Virus record (IMG/VR): IMGVR_UViG_3300032296_002405
Coordinates: 1 to 64,000 of that record
Reading direction: 5' to 3' (one strand)
DNA from: a virus
Length of the DNA: 64,000 nucleotides
Every line of letters starts with the position of its first letter. Positions within the stretch are counted from its first letter, which is position 1. Under the pieces are notes generated by a model that worked only from the letters and a program-made list of their open reading frames with translations, searched no databases and was not told the origin of the DNA. Shown one piece after another: positions 1 through 10,100 of the stretch. The position numbers and the translations under genes are program-made.

Positions 1-90
1 ATCGGCACTACAAATCTTACATGGGTTCAGTTAAGTACTGGCCCATCTTTGACAATAAACCAGGTAATGGCACACATAGCAGCATACTAA
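1..90 (+). CDS. Fiber or tail protein, 3' end only
   Basis: An open frame enters from the left edge and ends at TAA 88-90, one base before the next start codon. Only 29 residues are visible (ending VMAHIAAY). The phrase TNLTWVQLSTG resembles a stretch near the start of the next protein, which suggests a related tail or fiber protein, but there is too little sequence to assign a function. The tight spacing to the next gene indicates one operon. Confidence 0.6.
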   Translation: MGTTNLTWVQLSTGPSLTINQVMAHIAAY

Positions 91-91
91 T

Positions 92-1324
92 ATGTATTTA
101 AGCTCAACAGATAAATTAGAGATAGTCCTTGGATCAAGTGTTACAACCAACCAGCTTGAATGGGTTGTTAGTTACCAAGACATCACATCCGCAGGAATGA
201 CCTTGCCGCAGTCAAGCTCTCAGGGTCTGACCAATGATACCACCACGGTTGATATGGTGACTGCTCCTGCTGCTTCTACCAATAGGCAGGTGGTTCATAT
301 ATCGGTATTTAACGATGATACAACTTCTGAAACTGTTATTATCAAAAAGGATGTATCAGGAACAGAGTATTTCCTTGTAGATGTATTGCTTCAGCCCAAC
401 GATACCTTGGAATGGTCAAGGGAAACAGGATGGAAGATAACAACTGGTACAAGTCAGGCGGCTTATACCTTTGATGTGTATAATACCGCTGGTTCATTTA
501 CATGGACAAAGCCAGCAGGATTAAAAGCTGCCTTTATCTTCTGCGGTGGGGCAGGTGGTGGGGCAGGTGCTGGTGCAAGGAACGCAGCTGGTTCAAACCG
601 CTTTGGTGGTGGTGGAGGTGGAGCAGGTGCAGGCGTTTGGCAGCTTGTCGATGCAGCTTCATTAACATCAACTGTAGCTGTAACTGTTGGAGCAGCTGGC
701 ACAGGAGCAGCAGGTGTTACCGCTGATAATACCAACGGAGGTTCTGGAACGGCAGGTGGTGATTCATCGTTTGGCTCCATTGTCATAGCCAAGGGTGGTG
801 GAGCAGGAGGTGGTGGAACTACCGCAGCAGGTGGGACAGCAGGTGCAGCAGGAACTGAAACAACTACTACCATTGCTTATGGTCCTTACTCGTTGCGAGG
901 TGGTGCTGGAACGGTTGGGACTACCAATACCGCATCATCATCAGGTGGTTCTGGTATGACTGGAACACAAATAACGGCAGGAGGTGCTGGAGGTTGTGGT
1001 ATAAACAGTGCCAACGTTTCAGCTACCACAGCTGGATCAGGTGGAGCTATCTACCAGAACGGTGTCTTGCAAGCAGGACCAACCGCAGGCGCAACACCCA
1101 ATGGCGTTAATAACAAATCCAACTTCCTACATTTTAGCAGCACCTTGACAAGTGGAACAGGACTTGGAACAGGTGGCGCAGGTGGATATCCAGCTTTTAA
1201 GGATGGTGGCAATGGAGGGTACTGTGCAGGTGGTGGAGGCGGTTCAGGTGTATTGAACGGAACCACATCTGGCAAGGGCGGTGATGGTGGAGTAGGATTG
1301 GTAATCGTAATGAACATATTCTGA
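92..1324 (+). CDS. Glycine-rich phage fiber/adhesin-like protein
   Basis: A 410-residue protein. Residues 1-125 look like a beta-rich fiber head or oligomerisation domain. From about residue 130 the chain starts with a FTWTKPAG motif followed by a hydrophobic strand and then long runs of glycine with alanine, serine and threonine up to the C-terminus (GVGLVIVMNIF). This layout is typical of phage glycine-rich tail-tip or receptor-binding domains that form stacked polyglycine-II-like helices. It should sit at the tail tip and contact the host surface; that role is inferred. The stop overlaps the next start (TGATG), so the two genes are translationally coupled. Confidence 0.7.
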   Translation: MYLSSTDKLEIVLGSSVTTNQLEWVVSYQDITSAGMTLPQSSSQGLTNDTTTVDMVTAPAASTNRQVVHISVFNDDTTSETVIIKKDVSGTEYFLVDVLLQPNDTLEWSRETGWKITTGTSQAAYTFDVYNTAGSFTWTKPAGLKAAFIFCGGAGGGAGAGARNAAGSNRFGGGGGGAGAGVWQLVDAASLTSTVAVTVGAAGTGAAGVTADNTNGGSGTAGGDSSFGSIVIAKGGGAGGGGTTAAGGTAGAAGTETTTTIAYGPYSLRGGAGTVGTTNTASSSGGSGMTGTQITAGGAGGCGINSANVSATTAGSGGAIYQNGVLQAGPTAGATPNGVNNKSNFLHFSSTLTSGTGLGTGGAGGYPAFKDGGNGGYCAGGGGGSGVLNGTTSGKGGDGGVGLVIVMNIF

Positions 1325-1644
1325 TGATGGTACTTGACGCTAACGAGAGGGAATGCACCTTCAGCACTGTGCTGAGGATTGACAACTTTGAAAGCTACAA
1401 CTTCAAAGGTGAGCCTGGTCATGTTCATTATGTCATCTGCGCCTATGTCGTAGAGCTTGGCTTTGATGAGGTGACTGGCAATCCTGTTCCGGATGGTCAA
1501 GGTGGTCAAGCTTATACGATATTTAAATATCCGATGCAATCAGGATCCATTGAATTGACTGATGCTGTTGTTAGTCAATGGGGTGCTGATGATCAGATTA
1601 TCTTTGATTATGTTGCTCAACAACTACAGCTGACATTGGTATGA
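1324..1644 (+). CDS. Hypothetical protein in fiber operon
   Basis: A 106-residue soluble protein with no motif I recognise. It starts by a one-base overlap with the preceding fiber gene, and its stop overlaps the next start (ATGA). A second ATG three bases downstream could also serve. A position directly after a fiber gene is often taken by fiber-assembly chaperones or small baseplate parts, but nothing in the sequence proves that here. Confidence 0.6.
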   Translation: MMVLDANERECTFSTVLRIDNFESYNFKGEPGHVHYVICAYVVELGFDEVTGNPVPDGQGGQAYTIFKYPMQSGSIELTDAVVSQWGADDQIIFDYVAQQLQLTLV

Positions 1645-2072
1645 TAAAAGTCATAATCTTAATTCTTTTATCGTTTCCATGCCATGCCCAGAAGTTCAAC
1701 CTCAAGCAGCATCGTACCAGCCTGGCATTCACCTTTGCCAGTGGCCTGTCTGATGGGACGCGTGACGCTGCCATGTTCCATATGAACGATGCCAGTTCCC
1801 GTTGGTGGAACTCGGACGAGTCGTGGGAGAACAAGTACAAGGACTATCCGAATGATATGAGACCAGCTTTCTGGGGTGCAACCAATGTATTCGTATGGAC
1901 CACGGACGCTCCTCATTTCTTCAACATGTTGTCCAACCAAGCCATGAGCTTTGCCATTGTAACCTATCCGGGTAACTCTGGAAAATTCAAGCATATAGTA
2001 AGGGATGCGATTATCTATAACTTGACCCGGCAGGCTGGACACAGTTTGATGTATAAAATAATATTAAAGTGA
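1641..2072 (+). CDS. Secreted protein of unknown function
   Basis: A 143-residue protein with an N-terminal signal sequence (MIKVIILILLSFPCHAQ), probably cut by signal peptidase I after the AHA/HAQ region; the cysteine is not in a good lipobox. The mature part is rich in tryptophan, phenylalanine and aspartate (RWWNSDESW, FFNMLSNQAMSF) with a possible short membrane-prone stretch. It is coupled to the previous gene by ATGA. A periplasmic or outer-membrane role during infection or lysis is possible, but the family is not recognised. Confidence 0.6.
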   Translation: MIKVIILILLSFPCHAQKFNLKQHRTSLAFTFASGLSDGTRDAAMFHMNDASSRWWNSDESWENKYKDYPNDMRPAFWGATNVFVWTTDAPHFFNMLSNQAMSFAIVTYPGNSGKFKHIVRDAIIYNLTRQAGHSLMYKIILK

Positions 2073-2093
2073 ACAAAAACATTGACTATTAAC

Positions 2094-2101
2094 TAACTTT
2101 G
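2094..2101 (+). promoter_or_regulatory. Bacteroidota-type promoter (-7 box)
   Basis: TAACTTTG matches the TAnnTTTG -7 consensus and lies 14 bases before the ATG at 2116. No clear TTG -33 box is present at the usual distance, so this is a moderate call. It would start a new transcript for the ejection-protein block. Confidence 0.5.
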
Positions 2102-2115
2102 TAAAAATCCGTATC

Positions 2116-2787
2116 ATGGCGTTAATTACAGCAGCAGCTATATCAACAGGCGTAGGTCTTGTTGATACTTTTGTTAGAGGTGGGAAAGCCGATAGGTTAT
2201 TGAAAAAGCTTCAGAGGCAAGGTATGCCTCAATACCGTACTGCCCAAGATATTCAGCGTGAAGCTCAAGCAACAGCAAAAGGTTTTTCTCCTGAAGAAAT
2301 GGCTAAGGCCAGGGGGGATATTGCCCGCCAAGCCCAAGCCGGTTATCAAAGATCTATTCAGACCAACCCTAATCTAGCCGGTGCGGTTCAAGCAGGTATA
2401 AACTATGGAACCATAACCCAATACGGTGATTTGGCCGCTAGGGATGCTATGATGCGTAGGCAGAGGGCTTCTGAATTGGCGCAGATGCTGACCGCAGCCG
2501 ATGTACGTAAGACTGGTGAAGAAAGACAGATAAAATTACGAGCCATTGAAGCGGCAGGTCTTGCCAAGCAACAAGCCGGACAACAAAGAATGGATTTGCT
2601 TCAAGGATTCACAGCTGCAATGGGTGCTGCCTATGCGGGTAAAAAATCCGGTGGTGACACAGAAGGTGGTGGTGGCACAGGTGGTGGTGGTGGCACAGGA
2701 GGTGGTGGTGGTTTTAGATCAGGTGGAAGTGGTTACACACCATACAAGTCTAATTTTGATATAGGTTACGAATTCTCAGGAGATTAA
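2116..2787 (+). CDS. Internal virion (ejection) protein-like
   Basis: A 223-residue protein. The N-terminus is a weak membrane helix (ALITAAAISTGVGLVDTF) followed by long, charged, alanine/glutamine-rich helices up to about residue 180, then a glycine-rich linker (residues 180-205) and a short tail. This helical, Ala/Gln-rich build, and its position just before two larger proteins of the same type, fit podovirus internal core proteins that leave the virion with the DNA. That is inference from architecture and gene order, not from a specific motif. Confidence 0.6.
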   Translation: MALITAAAISTGVGLVDTFVRGGKADRLLKKLQRQGMPQYRTAQDIQREAQATAKGFSPEEMAKARGDIARQAQAGYQRSIQTNPNLAGAVQAGINYGTITQYGDLAARDAMMRRQRASELAQMLTAADVRKTGEERQIKLRAIEAAGLAKQQAGQQRMDLLQGFTAAMGAAYAGKKSGGDTEGGGGTGGGGGTGGGGGFRSGGSGYTPYKSNFDIGYEFSGD

Positions 2788-2790
2788 CAC

Positions 2791-4146
2791 ATGGCAGCAG
2801 CATCAAGCATAGGCGAAGCTATTGCGCTTCAACGGACCGGAAGGGGTGACTATTGGTTACGCCGGTTGGCCGATGATATGCGTTTGGCCGCAGCGGAAAA
2901 GGCAAAGAAAAAGGAGAAGGAGGCGGAAGAACTCGCCACCTTGATGGATTTCAAGATTGACTACTCCAAATATCTTCCGGCATATGCCAAGAAGTTGACC
3001 GAGAAATATGCCGACATGATTAACAATGTCGCCAAGCTTAGACAGGATGATCCCAATGTAAGCCATTACGCGCTGAAGCGTGAGATTTTGAGAGCCAAAG
3101 ACGAGATGAATAGTTATGTCATTGGCAACCAAACGGCTATGGATTATTTGAAGGATGATAAGATAATGAAGGACTATGACTTTGCGACCGCTTTGAGAAG
3201 CAGCGAATCTACGCTGGAGTCATTGAGTCAAATGAGCAATCCCGGTTTTTACGTAATCAGTCCGACAGGTTCATTCAATTACAGGGTTGTGCCGAGTGAA
3301 ATGCAAAAAATCGAATGGGGTCAGCCTACCATAGAGAAACCGACCGGTCAATCAACGATGGTTAGTGGAACGAAATTTATTGAATTCCAAGATGATTATG
3401 ATCCACAAACAGTTGCTGCTGTGAAGCAACGTGCAAAAGACAACCCTGTTTTGCAAATGCAGACACTGTTTGATTTGTCCCGAATGAACCCCGAATACAG
3501 ACAAAAAATAGATCAGGGTGAAGATGATGTTTCATATGCTCAACGGATGGAGCCGATTGTAACGGCTGCCATTGACGAGTATGCCGAAAAGCAAAAGCCG
3601 GGTGGAAAATTGAAGTATGAGCGAGGTTACCAAGCCACTGGTGGTAGAGGAGTAACTCCTAAGAAGAAAAATTACAGATTGATGGATGGAACCATGAATG
3701 CAAGGAGTGCTACTACTGGTAAGCCAATAAAAATAAAGACCAAAGAAAAACCCCTATATTCACCACAGGATATAATAGTTGAAAGTAATGGGTCGTATAT
3801 AAACTATGGTGATTTCACTCAAATTCCTAGTACACATAAGAATAAAAATATTTCATTTTCATTTAAGCCAAATAAATTAATCATATTTAATGATAGAGGT
3901 GAATTTAAAAGATATGTAAGAGGAAATATAGTAAAATCAGATACCGGTGAACAATCTAGTTTATACGAAATATTAGGAATCAAACCTGAAGATAGGGAAA
4001 AATGGATGGAGGCAAGGAGTGTATTGATTCCATACGAAGAGGTAGAAAGTCTTGTTGAATACCATAATGTGATGGATGATGTGAACGAGTTTATAGGTTC
4101 TAGGTTTGAAGGAGAGGAACAAATTGATATAGAAGAATTTCAATAA
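2791..4146 (+). CDS. Putative internal virion protein
   Basis: A 451-residue protein. Residues 1-130 are strongly helical and charged, with a lysine/glutamate-rich segment at about 37-48; the centre is mixed; the end is acidic (GEEQIDIEEFQ). No catalytic motif is seen. Base composition drops sharply to AT-rich from about 3710 to the end, unlike the first two thirds, suggesting that the C-terminal part was exchanged. Its place between a small ejection-like protein and the giant polyvalent protein suggests an internal virion role. Confidence 0.55.
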   Translation: MAAASSIGEAIALQRTGRGDYWLRRLADDMRLAAAEKAKKKEKEAEELATLMDFKIDYSKYLPAYAKKLTEKYADMINNVAKLRQDDPNVSHYALKREILRAKDEMNSYVIGNQTAMDYLKDDKIMKDYDFATALRSSESTLESLSQMSNPGFYVISPTGSFNYRVVPSEMQKIEWGQPTIEKPTGQSTMVSGTKFIEFQDDYDPQTVAAVKQRAKDNPVLQMQTLFDLSRMNPEYRQKIDQGEDDVSYAQRMEPIVTAAIDEYAEKQKPGGKLKYERGYQATGGRGVTPKKKNYRLMDGTMNARSATTGKPIKIKTKEKPLYSPQDIIVESNGSYINYGDFTQIPSTHKNKNISFSFKPNKLIIFNDRGEFKRYVRGNIVKSDTGEQSSLYEILGIKPEDREKWMEARSVLIPYEEVESLVEYHNVMDDVNEFIGSRFEGEEQIDIEEFQ

Positions 4147-4163
4147 ACAATCAATATAAAAAG

Positions 4164-7100
4164 ATGCCTGCATCATCAAACAAGATACGTGTACGTACTC
4201 CCGGAGGACAGGAGGCTGATATCAATCCGGCAAAATGGGATAAGTTCCTTGAGAAATATCCCGGATCTCAAAAGGTCGAAAAAAAAAAAGAACCTACACC
4301 AAGCGTAAAACAACCTACTGGGGCCGTATCAGAGCGTGGCTTGCCTCCAACCCAACCTATAAGTGGATCAAAGCCTTCCCAAGGTAAAGGTTTTGAAGGA
4401 ATGCCCGGAGGATATGTTTGGGCTGGAGGTGCAGTCACACCACCACCAACACCTATTCCAACTCCAAAGAAAAAGAAAGAAATATACCAAGAGGATTCGG
4501 ACAATGTATTGATGAATGCCATCAAGAGGGGTCTGAATCAAGCGGATTTGGCTGCTCAAATGACAGCCACTGGTGGTGACCCTACCATGAAAATAAATGA
4601 GGAGATTGCTAGGATTCAAAGGGAAAATAGACAATTGAAATCCAGTGAAGCTTATCAGAAGTTCAATAATGCAACTACAACTAAGGAGGCTTGGGCTGCA
4701 TTAACCGAGTCTCCTACAAGTTTTGCAACCATTTTAGCGGAGTTGTCACTTGAAAGTCTTACTGCTCAAGCAAAACATGGACTTATTCGTGCTGGTGCGG
4801 GAGCTGCAACAGGAGCGGCTGTTGGTAGTGTTATACCTGGAGCCGGAACTGCGGCTGGGGCTGGGGTTGGTATATTAACAGGTCTTGGTCTTGCATCTTT
4901 GAATCTTGAGTATTCAGGAAAAATGCTTGAGGTTTTTGATGAAATGGGATTTGATACAACTAATCCACTAGAACTTGAAAAAGCGTTTTCAGATGAGAAA
5001 AAAGTAGATGAAGCTAGAAACACAGCATTAAGAAAAGGTATACCTGTAGCTGTTTTTGACATGGTTTCAGGAGGATTGGCCGGTAGGATAGCTACAAAAC
5101 CAGCAAAGAGTTTACTTGGAAAAGTTGCAACGGAGGCAACTGAAATTGGAACACAAGCTGGATTGGGTATGGCAGGCGAAGCTACTGGTCAGGTTGTAGC
5201 GGGTGAAAAGATAAATCCAGCAGCGATATTGGCTGAAGGTATAGGTGAATTAGGTCCTGGTACTGCTGAGATTATAGGAGGCCGTGTATATAGAAAGATA
5301 GCACAACCTAAAACTCCTAAAGAAGCCGTTTCCACCATAGTTGCTGCTGCATCTCCAAATGCCGATAAGGCAGCATTGGTAAAAGACCAGATTGATTTGT
5401 CATTGATGTCAGGTGAGATAGATGATGCGCAAGCTGTTGAATATGCCAACGAGGCAATAAAAGCAATTGAATCAGACAAGAGTGTTCCATTACAAATCGA
5501 AGGAATAAAAAGGGTTGATGTATTGCCGATAATCATTGACAAGTCTGATGTGCAAAATGAGATATCGCAACTTGAAAAACAGAAGGAGACTACGGATGCA
5601 GCATTCCATCCGATGATTGATACTGAAATTAATACAAGGAGAACACGTATTGATGAGTTGACAAGACAGATTCAATCCATATTGACAGCACCTACCGAGG
5701 TTGCACCCACCACAGCCCCGGCTGCTCCTGTTACCGAGACGGACCGTATACGTACCCAGATACTTGATGAGATATTCAAGGATTCCACCGCACAGAACAA
5801 GGCTGATGCGTTGGAGCAGCGTATGAACAACGCAGAGGAGATATCCATGACTGAAATCAATGATGTGCTTGACGGTCTTTACGGCCAGGTCGAGACAATC
5901 ATGGACAACTACTTTGACAACGAGGCGGGCAAGCAGTATGCACAGGCGTTATTGGATAAAATAGATAAAATCAAATCATATGAATTTGCAACAGACAAGG
6001 AAACTGCTGTCGTTACCGAAAGAAAAGCAGTTCAGACTGCTAGAGCTTCTCTCCAAGAAACAGCAAGCGTCATCAACCTCGCAAGGGCGCCAAGGGCAAC
6101 AGCAACAATCACAAGCGAAGATGGAACAACCGGAACCTACTCAATCGAAGTCGGTCCCGATGGAGCAGTCACCTTCGAGCAACCCAACACCGAACCAATC
6201 CGGATCGGAAATGTCAATGATGTAAACAAGACCGCTTCGATTGTAGAGACCGTGTTGAACGAGCAGGGTCTGCCTCAATCGGTGTCGTTCTCGATAACAG
6301 GTGAAGACGGACGCAAACATACCATTACGGTAGAGGCCGGTAAGAAACTAAAGCCACAGCAGTTGCTTGACCTGGCTATCAACATTAGGGCGAATGAACT
6401 TGGAACCGTAGACCCTGCGGATTTCGATACAGCGTATGAAGAAGTAACAAGAGAGATAACCACAACCAAACCCAAAACAGATGCCGTTCAAGTCGAAACA
6501 GCAGGTCAAGTACCTGTACAGCCAGAAGCCGGAACTCGCCAAGAAATGGCGGAAGGAAAGCCCCAAGCAGAACCTCAAGCGCCTACCAAAGAGGGTGTCA
6601 AGGAAGAAGTAACTGCACCGAAAAAGCAGTCAAAAGCAGACAAATTAAATGAACTGCAAAACCAACTGATCAGGGCCAAGATAAATTCAAGGATTCCGAA
6701 CATCTTGAAGGCGCTTCAGTCCGTAGGGGTAAAGATTGAAATCATCGAAGACCCTGCCGAGTATGACAGGATCATGCGTGATGAATATGGAAATAATTAC
6801 ATATCAGCCGGAGTGTATGTAGCTGAATCAGGAAAGATTTACTTGAATCCTGAAAGAATGATTGCTACCGGAGAGGGTGTTAAGATCCTATATCACGAAG
6901 CCACGCATCCTGTATTGAATATCATAAGGAACACGAATAAGCCGCTTTATGATAGGATGGTAAGGGCAATGGAGCAGGCTGAAAAGGCCAGCACAGGCAA
7001 AAACCGGGAGGCATTCAGCAAGCTCAAGAAATTCGGAGAGGCATATGAAGGCATCGGTTATGATGAATCGCAAGTGAATGATGAAAAGCTTACAGAGTTA

Positions 7101-10100
7101 TTGGCATTAATAGGCAATGGTGATATCGATTTGACCAAGTTGCCGAAGTCTTTCACTGACACTGTAATCGATTTCCTAAATCAGATAGCTAAATTCTTAG
7201 GTATAAAAGCCAGACTGACTCCTACAAGCGACATGGGTGCTTTGAGGCAGGTTGCAAAGGACATTAAGAACTCTTTTGACAAGGGGGTTGATATTGGCGA
7301 ATTCTTAGGATATGACAACAAAGGCAACATAGATGCCAAAGACCTGTTTGTTAACGAGGATGGAACACCTTTCAATCAGATGTCCTTGTCTAACAAGTTC
7401 GTTGATTTGATGAACGGTGTCGTGTTCGAGTATATAGAAGACACCGAGGATTTCAATAAGTTGAAAAGCCAAGGTATTATAACGGATGATAAGAAGTTGT
7501 CAGACTATGAAGGTTATTTCGCAGTGCTTCATATCCCTGACAATGCATTCACAGGAAAGGCATTCAAGGATAACGAATTGATACTTGATGGCAAGGGTGG
7601 GGTTTATTTTCCGATAAGGTTCAATGACAAAGGTTATTTTTGGGCATCAACCAGTAACGCAGCCAAGTCATTGGCTAATATATTGAATGAATCAAGAATG
7701 ATGAATCCTGATGGGAAGATTAGGATGGCATTGATATCTACCGAACCCAAAAAAATACTTTCATCATCTAATGCATCGACAGGTGTTATGGAGATTCTGT
7801 TTTCCAAAGCCTTCGATAAAAGGGCCAAATTGAAAGAAAGCAATGTTATAGACTCTTATGTTGAGGGAGTGAAAATAGCTAACATTGAATTCATTTCAAT
7901 GTTTGAGAAAAAGATAAAGGAAAAAATAGCTAATATAAAAAAGGCTAAAAGTGATGCGTCGCGCATGAAAATGCAGAAGAACCTTTCTGATTTCAAGAAA
8001 AAGGGTCCTACCAAAGCTCCAAAGTTGACCAAGTCAATGAGTGCCGATAATATAAAGGCAATCTTGAACGAATTCTTCAGTCCAGATAATTCATCTTTCA
8101 GGGAAAGGGAGGCGTTTAACACCATTGTACTGGATTTGATTGCACAAAAAGTAAACAATATCGATAAGGTGGCTTCAGAAAGGTATGGTAAGGAGTTAAG
8201 AATTGTGGCCACAGAGGTATTATCATTCCTAGGTATGACCAAGAATGCGGTTCGACTGAAGTCAACCGGTGGTAGGTTGTCTGCTGCTAATCTTGTACAA
8301 GGATTCTCCGATTTCATGATGGAGCCTATGTTGAAGGGTGAGGATAAGAACAAGGTATATGCAATATTGGAAGTTGATTCGGAAGTAGAAGCCGTATCGA
8401 TAGGTAAAGAGCATGGTTCTTATGATTATGCTGTAAAGCCTATTGATAAGAAAGCCAAGATTACCCTCAATATTTTACAAGATCGTCTTGATTGGAAGGA
8501 TAATGTGATTGACCCTGAGACAAACCAACCTATGGATCCTGAAAGGGCCAGTAATGTGTTACCTACATACGGTGTCTCTCCAAAACCTGTGAAACTTGCC
8601 GTTTCACAGATGTCGCTGTACACGGCAACCATAGACGGGGTTGATGTTGAGTTGAAAGGTATTGATGTGGATGTCGTGAACGGATTCTATTCCCCATTGG
8701 AACAAGAGGTGTTCGGCTCCAAACAGGACAAGATGCCTGCCAAGAAATGGCTTGATAGGTTCAAGGGTCGTGAAGAGGCGAAGTGGACCGGTCTGAATGA
8801 TTGGCTGGATTCACAGGAAGGTGCTGTTTCCAAACAGGACATCCTTGATTACATGAAGGAGAACCGTATCGTGGTTTCGGAGGTGGTGATGGGCGCAAAA
8901 GATTATAGTCAAAGAATAAAAGAAATAGAGAATGAAATAGATAAAGAAGGGTATTATTTTGAACTCGACATGGGTGGAGAAGGATATATGTTGCTTAATA
9001 AGGAAACTGATGATTTGGCGGAATATGAAGAATTGCCAGAACGAATACAAGACATGTGGAATGAATATAATGAAATTCAAGGACCTGAATTTAATGCCTA
9101 TTCAAATATTGGTGGTAAATACTCCCAGTACCAACTCGAAGGCGAGAAGGAGAATTACAGAGAGGTGTTGGTGACGTTGCCGAGTAAAATTAAACCATAT
9201 TCAGTTATTGATAATAGAGATAATTCAATTGTAAAAACATTTGATAAATATTCTGATGCAGTTGAGTTTATTGAATCAAGCAGATTTGGTGATAACTATG
9301 ATGTAAAAGAAGATAAGTCTACAACTTTTCAATCCTCCCACTTCGACGAACCCAACATCCTTGTGCATCTGCGTATGAACGAGCGTACCGATGCGGAAGG
9401 AAACAAGGTGTTGTTCCTTGAAGAGGTCCAGTCCGATTGGGCGCAGAAGGGAAGAAGGGAAGGGTTTGATTTAGATAAAAAACAAGTTGAAGAAAAATAT
9501 AATCAAGCACAATCTGCTTTATCACAAATTGAAAACAAAATTGAAAACAAATACGGAAAAGACTGGGATCTTCGTGGTGATATTGATGAAGTACTTTCAA
9601 AAGAAGATTATGAAAATTATCGAAAAGCAGCAGGAGAACGAGCCAAGTGGGGTAATTTATTAGGAAAAGAATATAAAACAGGAATCCCCACCGCCCCGTT
9701 CGTCATGAACACATCCGACTGGGTGAAGTTGGCGATGCGTGTGGCATTGAAGGAGGCAGTCAAGTCCGGAGCGAACAGCATCGCATGGACTACGGGCGAG
9801 CAGCAGAACGACAGGTTTGATTTGAGTAAGACGATTGATGAGTTGTTTTATCAACAATTGTCTGATGGTAAAGGGAATTTAATTGATAGGTATTATATAA
9901 GGGGTACTAAAAATCAAACAAGGTTAATTGAAAAAGATAATTTACAAGCATCTGAATTAGAACAATATGTTGGTAAAGAAGTAGCTGAAAAAATAATTAA
10001 TGGAGAAACTGAAGGTGTACTAAAAGGTATTGACCTCAAGGTCGGCGGCAAGGGCATGATTGGTTTCTATGGGACCGTAACCAAGCCCGGTATCGTAGGA

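Noticed and set aside
463-873. Proline/alanine-rich minus-strand frame opposite the glycine-rich fiber gene
   Set aside because: It is the mirror of glycine codons on the other strand; the plus-strand gene has motifs and operon coupling.
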